Of a stretch of DNA of 33,205 nt, positions 8,966 through 18,233 are shown one piece after another (position 1 is the first letter of the stretch; each line of letters opens with the position of its first letter). This stretch comes from Idiomarina sp. (lineage in GTDB: Bacteria; Pseudomonadota; Gammaproteobacteria; Enterobacterales; Alteromonadaceae), in the NCBI GenBank assembly GCA_020832105.1, contig JAFIFH010000010.1:1-33205 (forward strand). Direction: 5' to 3'. Both the position numbers and the translations under genes were made by a program. The notes beneath the pieces were generated by a model. The model had not been told where the DNA came from. It searched no databases and worked only from the letters and a program-made list of their open reading frames with translations.

Positions 8966-9222
8966 TGAAGTTGCGGATATACTAGCCCTGTCATGCGCCT
9001 TTCTCAAGGCATAAAATTGGAGTTTTTTTCGCTTTGCAGGCTTGAGATTTGAAAATCTTGCTATAGCCCGTGGTAGTTAAGGGTCATATTTTTTGGTTAT
9101 AAAGAACTTTAACATTAGACTTACTAAGCAATAACGTTTGTCAGCGGTGCAGGTATAGGTTTCATACAGCAATCTAACAACTGCCGCACCATCAAATCAC
9201 CTTTGCGATGCCTCCACGCAGG
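8966..9222. other. Intergenic region upstream of nrdA
   Basis: The 359-bp gap between nrdA and the HAD phosphatase holds the nrdA leader, NrdR boxes and predicted promoter in its left third. From about 9010 to 9222 I see AT-rich sequence with no convincing gene, RNA or strong terminator; a short open frame from 9208 is only the complement of the phosphatase. Confidence 0.5.
8979..9007 (-). promoter_or_regulatory. Predicted nrdA promoter
   Basis: Read on the minus strand: -35 TTGAGA (9007-9002), 17-bp spacer, -10 TAGTAT (8984-8979). Transcription would start near 8972, placing both NrdR boxes just downstream of the start, where bound repressor would block initiation or escape. Consensus match only. 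Confidence 0.4.
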
Positions 9223-9900
9223 TTAAGGCAAGATGGTCGTCAGGTATCTGGTCAGTGCGTGAACGTCATCAACGGTTGCATCAGCCTGCCACAGGTGCGG
9301 CCGGTCAACGTCACTGATGTAACCATAGCTAGCCAGAATCGTATGCATACCAGCAGCGCGGCCGGCTTCGATATCGCGCTCTGCGTCACCCACATACCAA
9401 CAAGCCTGTGGCTTTAGTTGCAAACTTTCAGCAGCATATAACAAGGGGGCAGGGTCGGGCTTCGCTACTTTTAAGGTGTCCCCGCAAACCACCACCGCAG
9501 AGGCGGCCAATAAAGGGAACTCCGGCAGTAAGGCATGAGTAAACTGGGTGGGTTTATTGGTCACAATGCCATAGGGAATTTGCAGCGACTGCAGCGTTTC
9601 AAGCAGCGACTCAATGCCAGCAAAGTAAGTTGTGCCACTATATGGGTCTTCTGCGTAGGCACTCAAAAAGGCTTCGCGTAACTCGTTCCGTGAATCGTCA
9701 TTAAACTCATCGCCAAAGCCGAGCGTGAGCAAGCCGGTTGAGCCATGGGATGCGACAGGGCGGGCTACATCAAGCTCAATTAACGGCTTGCGGTATCTTT
9801 GCAACACCTGGTTCAGCGCACGATGCAAATCAGGTGCGGTGTCCAGTAAGGTGCCATCTAAATCAAACAGTATTGCAGCGGGGCGATTCAGCTCGCTCAT
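9223..9900 (-). CDS. HAD-IA phosphatase, MupP/Gph type
   Basis: A 225-residue HAD phosphatase. Motif I is LFDLDGTLLD with nucleophile Asp13 and acid/base Asp15. Motif II is the Thr of IVTNKP, the lysine of motif III is in KVAKPDP, and motif IV is VGDAERDIEAGRAAG. It would usually be labelled phosphoglycolate phosphatase (Gph). Its position directly after ubiG, with gyrA beyond, and its ending (ASYGYI ... ADATVDD) resemble, from memory, Pseudomonas MupP. MupP is the N-acetylmuramate-6-phosphate phosphatase of peptidoglycan recycling. I prefer MupP but cannot exclude Gph. The ATG at 9900 has AAGGA upstream; an in-frame codon at 9969 would overlap the end of ubiG. It is co-transcribed with ubiG, 55 bases downstream. 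Confidence 0.8.
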   Translation of the reverse strand: MSELNRPAAILFDLDGTLLDTAPDLHRALNQVLQRYRKPLIELDVARPVASHGSTGLLTLGFGDEFNDDSRNELREAFLSAYAEDPYSGTTYFAGIESLLETLQSLQIPYGIVTNKPTQFTHALLPEFPLLAASAVVVCGDTLKVAKPDPAPLLYAAESLQLKPQACWYVGDAERDIEAGRAAGMHTILASYGYISDVDRPHLWQADATVDDVHALTRYLTTILP

Positions 9901-9955
9901 TACAGATCCTTGTGGTTCAGGCCGACACCCGTAACAGCGGTATCGGCTTATGGGT

Positions 9956-10669
9956 CTAGCTCGTTTCACTCATCTGGCAATGGACTATATAATTAACATC
10001 CACATTGCGCTGACTAAGAAAGAACTGCTGAGAGAGGGGGTTGTAATGCAGGCCCGTCATATCTTTTGCTTCGATACCATGGCGTTCAGCCATTGCCAGT
10101 AATTCGCTAGGCTTGATAAACCGATGGTAATCATGGGTTCCCTTGGGCACCCAGCGCAGCACGTATTCAGCGGCAACAATACCAAGTAGACGAGACTTCA
10201 GGTTACGGTTAAGGGTGGAAAAGAAAATTTCACCGCCTGGCTTGACCAGCCTGGCACATGCTGCAATCACCGCTTCAGGGTCGGGCACGTGTTCCAGCAT
10301 CTCAAGGCAGGTGACCACGTCAAACTCGCCCGCGTGCGCTTCTGCAAAGGCTTCTGCGGTGGTTTGCTGATAATCGATGGTCAAAGCGCTGTCCAGTGCA
10401 TGCAGGCGGGCAACTTCAAGGGCCTCAGCACTCATATCAATGCCACTGACATTGGCACCAAGGCGCGCCATCGCCTCACTTAGCAGACCGCCGCCACAGC
10501 CAACATCAACCACGGATTTACCAAACAAGCCGTTACTCTCTGTTTCTATATAATTAACCCGCAACGGATTAATTAAGTGTAAAGGTTTGAATTCACCTTC
10601 GCTGTCCCACCAGCGCGAGGCAACCGCACTGAATTTATCGATCTCGTTGGCATCAACGTTTTGCTGCAT
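9956..10669 (-). CDS. ubiG: Ubiquinone O-methyltransferase UbiG
   Basis: A 237-residue class I SAM-dependent methyltransferase. The SAM-binding motif I is [19 protein letters not shown] near residues 54-72, followed by the acidic ribose-binding GIDMS. The N-terminal [10 protein letters not shown] and the LHLINPLR segment are characteristic of UbiG. It performs both O-methylations in ubiquinone synthesis, at the inner membrane together with other Ubi proteins. It is divergent from gyrA, as in E. coli, and is followed by the HAD phosphatase in a likely two-gene operon. AGGA lies about 11 bases before the ATG. Confidence 0.95.
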   Translation of the reverse strand: MQQNVDANEIDKFSAVASRWWDSEGEFKPLHLINPLRVNYIETESNGLFGKSVVDVGCGGGLLSEAMARLGANVSGIDMSAEALEVARLHALDSALTIDYQQTTAEAFAEAHAGEFDVVTCLEMLEHVPDPEAVIAACARLVKPGGEIFFSTLNRNLKSRLLGIVAAEYVLRWVPKGTHDYHRFIKPSELLAMAERHGIEAKDMTGLHYNPLSQQFFLSQRNVDVNYIVHCQMSETS

Positions 10670-11075
10670 GCTGATTAAATCCTGTATAAAGCTTAAAATA
10701 CCAGCCTAAGTGTACTCAACCTTGCCCCTTGATACCAGCCTCAGCAGCGGTCTTTGCTACCTTAGTAAAGGCCGTCACAGGTGACCTGAACCGTGCTCAA
10801 AGCAGGTACTGTGAGGCTGCTTTGTATCTCGTAAAGGGTGTAACCCTATGGTATGCTCGGGCGACTATAAAAAGACTTTGTTGTGTTGCTGAAGTACCAC
10901 TGTATGGTGGCGTTTATTATCCTGACGTCACTGCGGGTAGCAGCATAGCGGGGTGTACGCCGTACACCTCAAGTCAGTTAACAGCGACCCTGGTGGGTTG
11001 CTGGCACAACTGATGAAACGACTAAACACTCGATAACAACGAATTATATAACGCTAAATTGTAGGGAATGTCTGT
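10670..11075. promoter_or_regulatory. Divergent ubiG/gyrA control region
   Basis: This 406-bp gap must contain both the ubiG and gyrA promoters. A possible gyrA -10, TATGCT, near 10853 is followed by a GC-rich stretch (CGGGCGA), as expected for supercoiling-sensitive promoters, but no good -35 is visible. Two palindromes lie between there and the gene: TGACGTCA (10923-10930) and the 17-bp element at 10952-10968. An open frame from 10729 to 11013 runs across these elements, has no family resemblance, and is not called as a gene. Confidence 0.45.
10952..10968. repeat. 17-bp perfect palindrome in the gyrA leader
   Basis: GGTGTACG (10952-10959), one central base, CGTACACC (10961-10968). The odd-length palindrome with 8-bp arms is operator-like, or a hairpin if transcribed. 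It is 107 bases upstream of the gyrA ATG. I cannot name a protein that binds it. Confidence 0.45.
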
Positions 11076-13757
11076 ATGAGCGATCATGCCCAGGAAGTGG
11101 TTCCGGTAAATATTGAAGACGAGCTGAAGAATTCATATCTCGATTACGCGATGAGCGTCATCATTGGTCGTGCATTACCTGACGTTCGTGATGGCCTGAA
11201 GCCAGTTCACCGTCGCGTATTGTTTGCGATGAGTGTGTTAGGCAATGATTACAACAAGCCATATAAAAAGTCTGCCCGTGTCGTCGGTGACGTGATTGGT
11301 AAGTATCACCCCCACGGTGACAGCGCGGCTTACGACACCATTGTTCGTATGGCTCAGCCTTTTTCTCTTCGCTATATGCTGGCTGACGGCCAGGGTAACT
11401 TTGGTTCAGTCGACGGTGATAGCGCCGCGGCCATGCGTTATACCGAAGTACGTATGTCCAGAATTGCGCATCAGTTATTGGCCGATTTAGACAAAGAAAC
11501 CGTTGATTTTGTACCCAACTATGACGGTACTGAACAAATCCCTGATGTGATGCCAACGCGAATTCCGAACCTGCTGGCCAACGGCTCTTCAGGTATTGCC
11601 GTTGGTATGGCAACTAATATTCCGCCGCATAACCTGAATGAAGTGGTCGACGGCTGTCTGGCGATGATTAAAAACCCGGACATCAGCTTTGATGAGTTGC
11701 TGGAATATATTCCTGGTCCGGATTTCCCCACTGCGGGCATTATCTCTGGGCGTCAGGGCATTATTGACGCCTATCGCACAGGCCGCGGCAAGATTCACAT
11801 ACGTGCCCGAGCTGAGGTGATTGAAGATAACTCACGCGACGTGATTATCGTGCATGAGTTGCCGTACCAGGTGAACAAAGCACGCCTGATTGAAAAAATA
11901 GCTGAGCTGGTTAAAGAGAAGCGCCTGGAAGGTATCTCAGGGCTTCGCGATGAGTCAGATAAAGATGGTCTGCGTGTCGTTATTGAAATGAAGCGTGGTG
12001 AATCAGGCGAGGTGATGCTGAATCATCTGTATCGCAATACCCAGATGCAGGTTGTCTTTGGTATTAACATGGTTGCACTGGATAAAGGTCAGCCAAAACT
12101 GTTCGCCCTGCGTGAAATCCTTGAAGCCTTTATTCTGCACCGTCGTGAAGTGGTTACGCGCCGGACCGTGTATGAGCTACGCAAGGCCCGTGAGCGTGCG
12201 CACACCTTAGAAGGTCTGGCGATAGCACTGGCCAATATCGAAGAAATTATTGACCTGATTAAGGCATCAGCGTCACCAGCAGAAGCCAAAGCATCATTGA
12301 TCGCACGTGGCTGGAATCTTGGCGATGTTGCAGTCATGTTGGAACGTGCCGGTGTTGATGCCGCGCGTCCGGATTGGGTAGAAGAGGGCTTCGGCGTTAT
12401 TGATAGCAGCTATCACTTAACCGAAGTTCAGGCCCAGGCAATTCTTGAGTTGCGCCTGCATAAACTGACCGGCCTTGAGCATGAAAAAATCCTTGGCGAG
12501 TACAAAGAGTTACTCGGCAAAATTGAAGAGCTGCTATATATCCTCAACAATGCAGACCGCCTGATGGAAGTGATTGAAGAAGAGCTTGAACAGGTGAAAG
12601 CTGATTTCGGTGACGAGCGTCGTACTGAAATTACCGCAGCGGCCCATGATATTAATCTTGAAGACTTGATTGAGCGTGAAGACGTGGTCGTTACACTCTC
12701 GCATCAGGGTTATGTGAAGTATCAGGCGATTACCGAATACGAAGCGCAGAAGCGCGGTGGTAAAGGTAAGTCAGCGACGAAGATGAAAGACGAAGATTTC
12801 ATCGAGCGCCTACTGGTGGCCAACACCCACGACACTATTTTATGTTTCTCGACCCGCGGCCGGGTGTACTGGATGAAGACATACCAGTTGCCATTGGCCA
12901 CACGGACTGCACGTGGTAAGCCGATTGTTAACCTGCTACCGCTGGAAGACAATGAGCGGATCACTGCGATCCTGCCAATCACCGACTTTGAAGCCGATAA
13001 ATTCGTCTTTATGGCGACCCGCAATGGCACCGTGAAGAAGACCCCGCTGGTGGATTATTCTCGCCCTCGTACCAGCGGTATTATTGCCCTCAACCTGGCT
13101 GATAATGACGAGCTGATTGGGGTGAATATTACGGATGGCGAACAGGACATTCTGTTGTTCTCGGATGCCGGTAAAGTGGTGCGCTTTAAAGAAGAGCAGG
13201 TCCGTTCTATGGGCCGGACTGCCACCGGTGTGCGCGGTATACGGTTGGTCGAAGGGCAGCGCGTTGTATCACTTATTGTGCCACGTAGCGTGGAAGGCAC
13301 GGAAGACGAAGGTGCCGTATTAACGGTGACTGAAAACGGCTTTGGTAAACGTACCATGCTCAGTGAATACCCGGCGAAAAGTCGTGCCACCCAAGGGGTT
13401 GTGTCGATTAAGGTCAGCGAGCGTAATGGCGCAGTCGTCGGAGCTCTGGAAGTGGTCCCTGGTGAGCAAATGATGCTGATCAGTAATCGCGGTACGCTGG
13501 TTCGTACACGGGTTGACGAAGTTTCTATGGTGGGTCGCAACACCCAGGGCGTGACCCTGATCCGCACGGCCGCTGATGAGGTGGTGGTCGGCTTACAGAG
13601 AATCGCTGATAGCGATGAAGAGGTAGCCGAAGCTCTGGAAGCGGTGGTTGATGGTGACGATGCAGCGGTTGCTGAAAACGCGGATACGCAAGTGAAAGAT
13701 GACGCAGCACCAGGCGTTGCTGAGCAAGACGAGACCGATAACGATGACAGTGTATAA
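11076..13757 (+). CDS. gyrA: DNA gyrase subunit A
   Basis: An 893-residue gyrase A subunit. Residue numbering matches E. coli at the N-terminus. The quinolone-resistance region reads [10 protein letters not shown] with Ser83 and Asp87, the usual susceptible residues, and the catalytic tyrosine is Tyr122 after Arg121 (AAMRYTEV). The breakage-reunion and coiled-coil region runs to about residue 520. A six-bladed beta-pinwheel follows and contains the GyrA box QKRGGKG that wraps DNA, which separates gyrase from topoisomerase IV. The tail, about the last 45 residues, is very acidic. With GyrB it introduces negative supercoils. AGGGA precedes the ATG. The 3' end overlaps serC by 14 nt, so the two are co-transcribed. 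Confidence 0.97.
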   Translation: MSDHAQEVVPVNIEDELKNSYLDYAMSVIIGRALPDVRDGLKPVHRRVLFAMSVLGNDYNKPYKKSARVVGDVIGKYHPHGDSAAYDTIVRMAQPFSLRYMLADGQGNFGSVDGDSAAAMRYTEVRMSRIAHQLLADLDKETVDFVPNYDGTEQIPDVMPTRIPNLLANGSSGIAVGMATNIPPHNLNEVVDGCLAMIKNPDISFDELLEYIPGPDFPTAGIISGRQGIIDAYRTGRGKIHIRARAEVIEDNSRDVIIVHELPYQVNKARLIEKIAELVKEKRLEGISGLRDESDKDGLRVVIEMKRGESGEVMLNHLYRNTQMQVVFGINMVALDKGQPKLFALREILEAFILHRREVVTRRTVYELRKARERAHTLEGLAIALANIEEIIDLIKASASPAEAKASLIARGWNLGDVAVMLERAGVDAARPDWVEEGFGVIDSSYHLTEVQAQAILELRLHKLTGLEHEKILGEYKELLGKIEELLYILNNADRLMEVIEEELEQVKADFGDERRTEITAAAHDINLEDLIEREDVVVTLSHQGYVKYQAITEYEAQKRGGKGKSATKMKDEDFIERLLVANTHDTILCFSTRGRVYWMKTYQLPLATRTARGKPIVNLLPLEDNERITAILPITDFEADKFVFMATRNGTVKKTPLVDYSRPRTSGIIALNLADNDELIGVNITDGEQDILLFSDAGKVVRFKEEQVRSMGRTATGVRGIRLVEGQRVVSLIVPRSVEGTEDEGAVLTVTENGFGKRTMLSEYPAKSRATQGVVSIKVSERNGAVVGALEVVPGEQMMLISNRGTLVRTRVDEVSMVGRNTQGVTLIRTAADEVVVGLQRIADSDEEVAEALEAVVDGDDAAVAENADTQVKDDAAPGVAEQDETDNDDSV

Positions 13758-14829
13758 CTTTTCCGCGGGGCCGGCGATGCTGCCGGGCCCAGTGCTGAAA
13801 AAAGCACAGGCTGAGTTACTTGATTGGCAAGGGCGGGGCGTATCGGTGATGGAAATCAGTCACCGCTCGCCTGAGTATATTGCGATGGCCGAAGAAGCTG
13901 AGCAAAACTTACGTGATTTAATGAATATCCCTGACAACTATGCGGTGTTATTTATGCATGGCGGCGGGCGTAATCATTTCTCGTCCGTACCCCTTAATAT
14001 CGCGCCTGCTGACGCAACGGTTGATTACATTACCACTGGTAGCTGGTCACAAATTGCCTTTGATGAGGCGAAAAAGTACGTGGCCAAGGTGAATCTGGCC
14101 GCTCACAGCGAGGATACCGAGCAGGGTAAAGCCATTCCTTTGGTCGGCGACTGGAAGCTGACTGACGGCGCCGCTTACGTTCACTACTGCCCCAATGAGA
14201 CAGTCGACGGCATTGCGTTACACCAGGTTCCCCAGGTGAAAGCGCCATTGGTGGCGGATATGTCATCGGTTATTCTGGCTGAACCGCTTGATGTGTCAAA
14301 GTTTGGTGTGATCTACGCCGGTGCCCAGAAAAACATTGGGCCTTCTGGTTTTTCAGTAGTGATTATCCGTAAAGACTTACTTGCAACCCAGCAAAATAGC
14401 GTCTGCACGGTGATGAATTATCAGGTACAGGCGGCTGAACGCTCGATGTACAACACGCCCAACACCTGGGCCTGGTATTTGTCCGGCGAAGTGTTCAAAT
14501 GGCTTAAAGCCGAGGGTGGGGTTGCCGCTATGGGTGAGCGTAACCACGCAAAGGCAGCACTGCTTTATGAATGTATCGATAATAATCCGTTTTATCGCAA
14601 TCAGGTTCACCCCCGCAACCGCTCGATCATGAATATTCCCTTTCAACTGGCGAAACCTGAGCTTGACCCGTTGTTTCTTGAACAAGCGGCCAGTCAGGGC
14701 TTAGTTGCATTGAAAGGCCATCGCTTTGTCGGCGGCATGCGTGCCAGTATGTATAACGCGATGCCCATGCAAGGTGCGCGGGCGTTAGTAGATTTTATGA
14801 CCCGGTTCGCGCAGCAACACCGGGTTTAG
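13744..14829 (+). CDS. serC: Phosphoserine/phosphohydroxythreonine aminotransferase
   Basis: A 361-residue PLP-dependent class V aminotransferase (E. coli about 362). The N-terminus [11 protein letters not shown] is the family signature, and the PLP lysine is Lys196 in [12 protein letters not shown]. It makes 3-phosphoserine for serine synthesis and acts in pyridoxal phosphate synthesis. The ATG at 13744 is chosen over the in-frame 13699 because it gives the conserved start; it lies inside the end of gyrA, overlapping it by 14 nt. The usual HGGG-R-x-QF motif near residues 72-79 reads HGGGRNHF here, with His where Gln is common. hisC follows 40 bases later. Confidence 0.96.
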   Translation: MTVYNFSAGPAMLPGPVLKKAQAELLDWQGRGVSVMEISHRSPEYIAMAEEAEQNLRDLMNIPDNYAVLFMHGGGRNHFSSVPLNIAPADATVDYITTGSWSQIAFDEAKKYVAKVNLAAHSEDTEQGKAIPLVGDWKLTDGAAYVHYCPNETVDGIALHQVPQVKAPLVADMSSVILAEPLDVSKFGVIYAGAQKNIGPSGFSVVIIRKDLLATQQNSVCTVMNYQVQAAERSMYNTPNTWAWYLSGEVFKWLKAEGGVAAMGERNHAKAALLYECIDNNPFYRNQVHPRNRSIMNIPFQLAKPELDPLFLEQAASQGLVALKGHRFVGGMRASMYNAMPMQGARALVDFMTRFAQQHRV

Positions 14830-14869
14830 ATTTGCATAACATTGCATAAAAAAAATAATAGGACATCTC

Positions 14870-15976
14870 ATGACAACAAGTTTTAATGCGGCAGACCTCG
14901 CACTGCCAGGTATTCGTCAGTTACAACCTTATCAGGCAGGTAAGCCAATCGAAGAGCTGGAACGTGAGCTTGGCATTACCGATATCGTCAAACTTGCCTC
15001 TAATGAGAACCCGCTTGGCGTGAGCCCCGCGGTGCAAGCTGCGTTAACCGCCGCAGTGTCCGGTCTGGCGCGCTATCCGGATGCCAACGGCTTTTACCTT
15101 AAAGATGCATTAGCGACTAAGTTCAGTGTCGAGATTAACCAGATTACGCTGGGCAATGGCTCCAATGACGTGCTTGAGTTACTGGCCCGCACCTTTGTTC
15201 AGCCTCACCACGAAGTGATATTTTCACAGCATGCATTTGTGGTCTATCCGCTAGTCACTAAAGCGATTGGTGCCACAGCCGTACAGGTACCGGCTAAAGA
15301 TTATGGCCACGACCTGGACGCAATGGCCGCTGCAATTAATCACAATACCCGGATGGTATTTATTGCCAACCCAAATAACCCTACGGGCACGTTTTTGGGT
15401 AAAAATGAGATTGAGGCGTTCCTCGAAAAAGTACCTGAGCATGTACTGGTGGTGCTGGACGAAGCCTATTACGAGTATGTGCCTGAGCACCAGCGCGCGC
15501 CATCGATGCAATGGATTGATCGCTTTCCAAACCTGATTGTTTCCAGAACCTTCTCGAAAGCTTATGGCCTGGCCGGTTTGCGTGCTGGTTTTGCGGTATC
15601 GCATGCCTCGGTTGCAGATCTAATGAACCGCATTCGCCAGCCCTTCAATATGAACCAGCTGGCTCTTACGGCAGCGTTGGCAGCCTTATTGGATGAGAAG
15701 TTTCTGCATGATTCTGTCGCAGTTAACCAGCAGGGTATGCAGCAGCTAACTGATTTTTGTGACCGCAAAGGCCTTAATTATATTCCTTCGCATGGTAACT
15801 TCCTGACGATAGAAGTAGGCCCTAAAGCAGGGGAATACTATGAGGCATTGCTCCATGCTGGCGTTATTGTACGCCCTGTTGCAGGATACGAACTACCCAA
15901 CCACCTGCGTGTAAGTATCGGCCTGGCGGACGAAAATGATGCCTTTTGCCAGGCGATGGAGCGGATTCTACCTTAA
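14870..15976 (+). CDS. hisC: Histidinol-phosphate / aromatic aminotransferase (HisC2 type)
   Basis: A 368-residue class I/II PLP aminotransferase. [10 protein letters not shown] is near residue 41, ANPNNPTGT near 167, DEAYYEY near 197, and the PLP lysine is Lys230 in [16 protein letters not shown]. It belongs to the HisC family, which converts imidazole acetol phosphate to histidinol phosphate. The gene is not in a histidine operon but between serC and aroA. In Pseudomonas the second copy, hisC2, occupies the same neighbourhood and is associated with phenylalanine and tyrosine synthesis. A broad or aromatic role is therefore likely but inferred. AGGA precedes the ATG, and its stop overlaps the aroA start by one base (TAATG). 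Confidence 0.9.
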   Translation: MTTSFNAADLALPGIRQLQPYQAGKPIEELERELGITDIVKLASNENPLGVSPAVQAALTAAVSGLARYPDANGFYLKDALATKFSVEINQITLGNGSNDVLELLARTFVQPHHEVIFSQHAFVVYPLVTKAIGATAVQVPAKDYGHDLDAMAAAINHNTRMVFIANPNNPTGTFLGKNEIEAFLEKVPEHVLVVLDEAYYEYVPEHQRAPSMQWIDRFPNLIVSRTFSKAYGLAGLRAGFAVSHASVADLMNRIRQPFNMNQLALTAALAALLDEKFLHDSVAVNQQGMQQLTDFCDRKGLNYIPSHGNFLTIEVGPKAGEYYEALLHAGVIVRPVAGYELPNHLRVSIGLADENDAFCQAMERILP

Positions 15977-17280
15977 TGACAACGGCCTCTGATATCCTTA
16001 CTTTGCAGCCGTGCAAGCACGCGGCCGGTACTATGCGTCTGCCTGGTTCAAAAAGCATTGCGAACCGGGCATTGCTGCTTGCAGCCCTTGCCCAAGGCAG
16101 TACCGTATTGTGCAATATGCTGGATAGTGATGACACCCGCCATATGCGCCAGGCCCTCACTGACTTAGGGTTGTCACTGCGTGAACAGCACCGCAACAGT
16201 GAGCTTCAGGTGACAGTTGAGGGGCAGGGTGGACTGTTCCATGCTAAATCGGCACAAGCGTTGTTTCTGGGTAATGCAGGGACTGCGATGCGCCCGCTGC
16301 TAGCTGCCCTGGCATTTAGTTGCGGCGAATTCACCTTAACCGGTGAGCCACGCATGTATGAGCGGCCGATAGGCCCGTTAGTAGATGCACTTAATCAGCT
16401 GGGTGCAGGTATTGAATACTTGCAACATGAAGGTTACCCACCGCTGAGAATTCAGGGCCGCTTGTTCAACGGCCACAGTGTCTGTATTGATGGTAGTCTC
16501 TCCAGTCAATACGTCAGCGCCTTGTTGATGGTATTGCCTTATAATCCAAAGGCGACCCACCTGACTTTAATTGGTGAGTTGGTCTCACTCCCTTATATTG
16601 AGCTAACCCTGGCGATGATGGCAGCCTTTGGCGTTGATGTAGAGCGAGTCAGTGAGCGCGAATACATTATTCCGGGTGCACAAACTTATCAATCCCCAGG
16701 TGAGTTTTTAATCGAGGGCGATGCCTCCAGCGCGTCCTACTTTCTTGCTGCAGGCGCCATCGCTGGTGGCCCGGTACGCGTTGAAGGGGTTGGCCTGAAA
16801 AGTTTGCAGGGGGATCGTGACTTCGCGCGAGTGCTCGAAAAAATGGGCGCGTCGGTAAGCTGGGGCGATGATTATATTGAAGTCAGTGGCGGTCAGTTAC
16901 AAGGTGGTATATTTGATCTTAACGCCATTCCTGATGCCGCAATGACCATTGCCACCACCGCTTTATTTGCCCAGGGCCCAACCGAAATTCGTAATATCTA
17001 TAACTGGCGGCTGAAAGAGACCGACCGGCTTGCCGCAATGGCGACGGAGTTACGTAAAGTAGGGGCCGAGGTTGTCGAAGGTGAGGACTATCTGCGCATT
17101 ACACCGCCTCAGCAAATTAAGCACGCTCAGATTGCCACCTATGATGATCATCGGATGGCGATGTGCTTTGCGTTACTGCGTTTTAGCGCGGCAGGGGTGA
17201 GTATTGAAAACCCTGATTGTTGTAGCAAAACCTACCCTCAATTCTTCACTGATTTTGCGCAAATTTGTCATCAACCCTGA
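15976..17280 (+). CDS. aroA: 3-phosphoshikimate 1-carboxyvinyltransferase (EPSP synthase)
   Basis: A 434-residue EPSP synthase, the sixth step of the shikimate pathway, joining shikimate-3-phosphate and phosphoenolpyruvate. [18 protein letters not shown] near residues 22-39 binds substrate phosphate. The class I signature GNAGTAMRP is at 99-107 with the usual glycine and proline, so it is expected to be glyphosate-sensitive. The catalytic region [13 protein letters not shown] and the C-terminal DDHRMAMCF are also present. The ATG at 15976 overlaps the hisC stop (TAATG), a typical coupled pair. An earlier in-frame ATG at 15946 lies inside hisC and is not needed. Confidence 0.96.
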   Translation: MTTASDILTLQPCKHAAGTMRLPGSKSIANRALLLAALAQGSTVLCNMLDSDDTRHMRQALTDLGLSLREQHRNSELQVTVEGQGGLFHAKSAQALFLGNAGTAMRPLLAALAFSCGEFTLTGEPRMYERPIGPLVDALNQLGAGIEYLQHEGYPPLRIQGRLFNGHSVCIDGSLSSQYVSALLMVLPYNPKATHLTLIGELVSLPYIELTLAMMAAFGVDVERVSEREYIIPGAQTYQSPGEFLIEGDASSASYFLAAGAIAGGPVRVEGVGLKSLQGDRDFARVLEKMGASVSWGDDYIEVSGGQLQGGIFDLNAIPDAAMTIATTALFAQGPTEIRNIYNWRLKETDRLAAMATELRKVGAEVVEGEDYLRITPPQQIKHAQIATYDDHRMAMCFALLRFSAAGVSIENPDCCSKTYPQFFTDFAQICHQP

Positions 17281-17309
17281 TTAATCTTGTGGATTTAATC
17301 CTGGGTAAA

Positions 17310-17338
17310 ATGGCAATTTTAGCCAAAGTCCGTATAAT
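17310..17338 (+). promoter_or_regulatory. Predicted sigma-70 promoter of cmk-rpsA
   Basis: A consensus -10 TATAAT (17333-17338) with -35 ATGGCA (17310-17315), 17-bp spacing. It sits between aroA and cmk and would give a leader of about 75 nt. That leader contains the inverted repeat ACGTATTT (17354-17361) / AAATACGT (17383-17390), a possible leader hairpin. Confidence 0.55.
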
Positions 17339-17418
17339 TACGCCGCCTAAATTACGTATTTGCCCGTCGAGGATTGACCGGTAAATACGTTTACATGTTT
17401 ACAATGCTAGAGGAAGTT

Positions 17419-18105
17419 ATGTCAGAACAGGCCCCGGTAATCACCATTGATGGTCCAAGCGGCTCAGGAAAAGGCACCATAAGCCGCCTGTTAGCAGACA
17501 AACTAGGTTGGCATTTATTAGATAGCGGCGCTATCTATCGGGTGCTCGCTGTTGCATCCCTGCATCATAATTTTGGTACTCAGGACGAGGAAAGCCTGGT
17601 CGCCCTGGCCACCGACTTAGATGTAAAATTTGTCGCCAACGAAGACAGTGGACTCACCCATGTGATTCTTGAAGGTGAGGATGTGACCATGGCCATCCGC
17701 ACCCAGGAAGTTGCTAATCAGGCGTCGAAAGTCGCAGCATTGCCCCGTGTTCGTGAAGCACTGTTACGCCGCCAACGGGCATTTCGTGAAATGCCCGGTC
17801 TGGTCGCCGATGGCCGTGACATGGGAACTGTTGTATTTAAAGATGCGCAGGCAAAGATATTTTTGACCGCAAGTGCCGAGGAACGGGCCGAGCGGCGTTT
17901 TAATCAATTGCAAGAAAAAGGCATGGATGCTAATATGGAAGCACTCGTCACAGAAATTCGTGAGCGTGACGAACGGGATATGAATCGCTCTGCTGCGCCT
18001 TTAAAGCCTGCGGAGGATTCTCTTATGTTAGATTCCACTTCTATCTCAATAGATGAGGTTCTCGACCGGGTGCTACAATATGCCCACGACAGATTATCTG
18101 CATAA
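17419..18105 (+). CDS. cmk: Cytidylate kinase
   Basis: A 228-residue (d)CMP kinase (E. coli 227). The P-loop GPSGSGKGT is at residues 12-20, and [12 protein letters not shown] carries substrate-binding residues near 33. [11 protein letters not shown] near 133 and the RxxxRD-type lid region (ERDERDMNR) complete the family pattern. It phosphorylates CMP and dCMP, recycling products of RNA and phospholipid turnover. The ATG at 17419 is chosen over the in-frame codon at 17374 because it has GAGGA at good spacing and starts in the family manner. As in many gammaproteobacteria, it lies directly upstream of rpsA. Confidence 0.95.
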   Translation: MSEQAPVITIDGPSGSGKGTISRLLADKLGWHLLDSGAIYRVLAVASLHHNFGTQDEESLVALATDLDVKFVANEDSGLTHVILEGEDVTMAIRTQEVANQASKVAALPRVREALLRRQRAFREMPGLVADGRDMGTVVFKDAQAKIFLTASAEERAERRFNQLQEKGMDANMEALVTEIRERDERDMNRSAAPLKPAEDSLMLDSTSISIDEVLDRVLQYAHDRLSA

Positions 18106-18233
18106 GGGTTCATATACTGAGATCTGCCTCGGCAGGTTTTCACGGTCGGTGCCAGGGAGGCGCTGATAATCATTCACAACCCCATTCGACAATGACGTCA
18201 ATGGATGTAACTTAACCTAAAGTATCTAATCAT
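18106..18233 (+). promoter_or_regulatory. rpsA leader lacking a Shine-Dalgarno
   Basis: The 128 bases before rpsA include a small hairpin CTGC-CTCG-GCAG (18124-18135). The last 30 bases before the ATG are A/T-rich with no AGGA-like element. rpsA mRNAs in gammaproteobacteria typically have a weak Shine-Dalgarno and a folded leader that S1 itself recognises for autogenous control. The same is inferred here. Confidence 0.5.

Noticed and set aside
10729..11013. 94-residue open frame between ubiG and gyrA
   Set aside because: No family resemblance, no clear ribosome site, and it overlaps palindromes and the expected gyrA promoter.
11316..11340. Quinolone-resistance mutation in gyrA
   Set aside because: The codons at positions 83 and 87 encode Ser and Asp, the usual susceptible residues.
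13055..13807. 250-residue open frame antisense to gyrA
   Set aside because: It is the complement of a well-conserved gene; its Ser/Thr/Arg-rich composition is what complementing acidic, codon-biased sequence produces.
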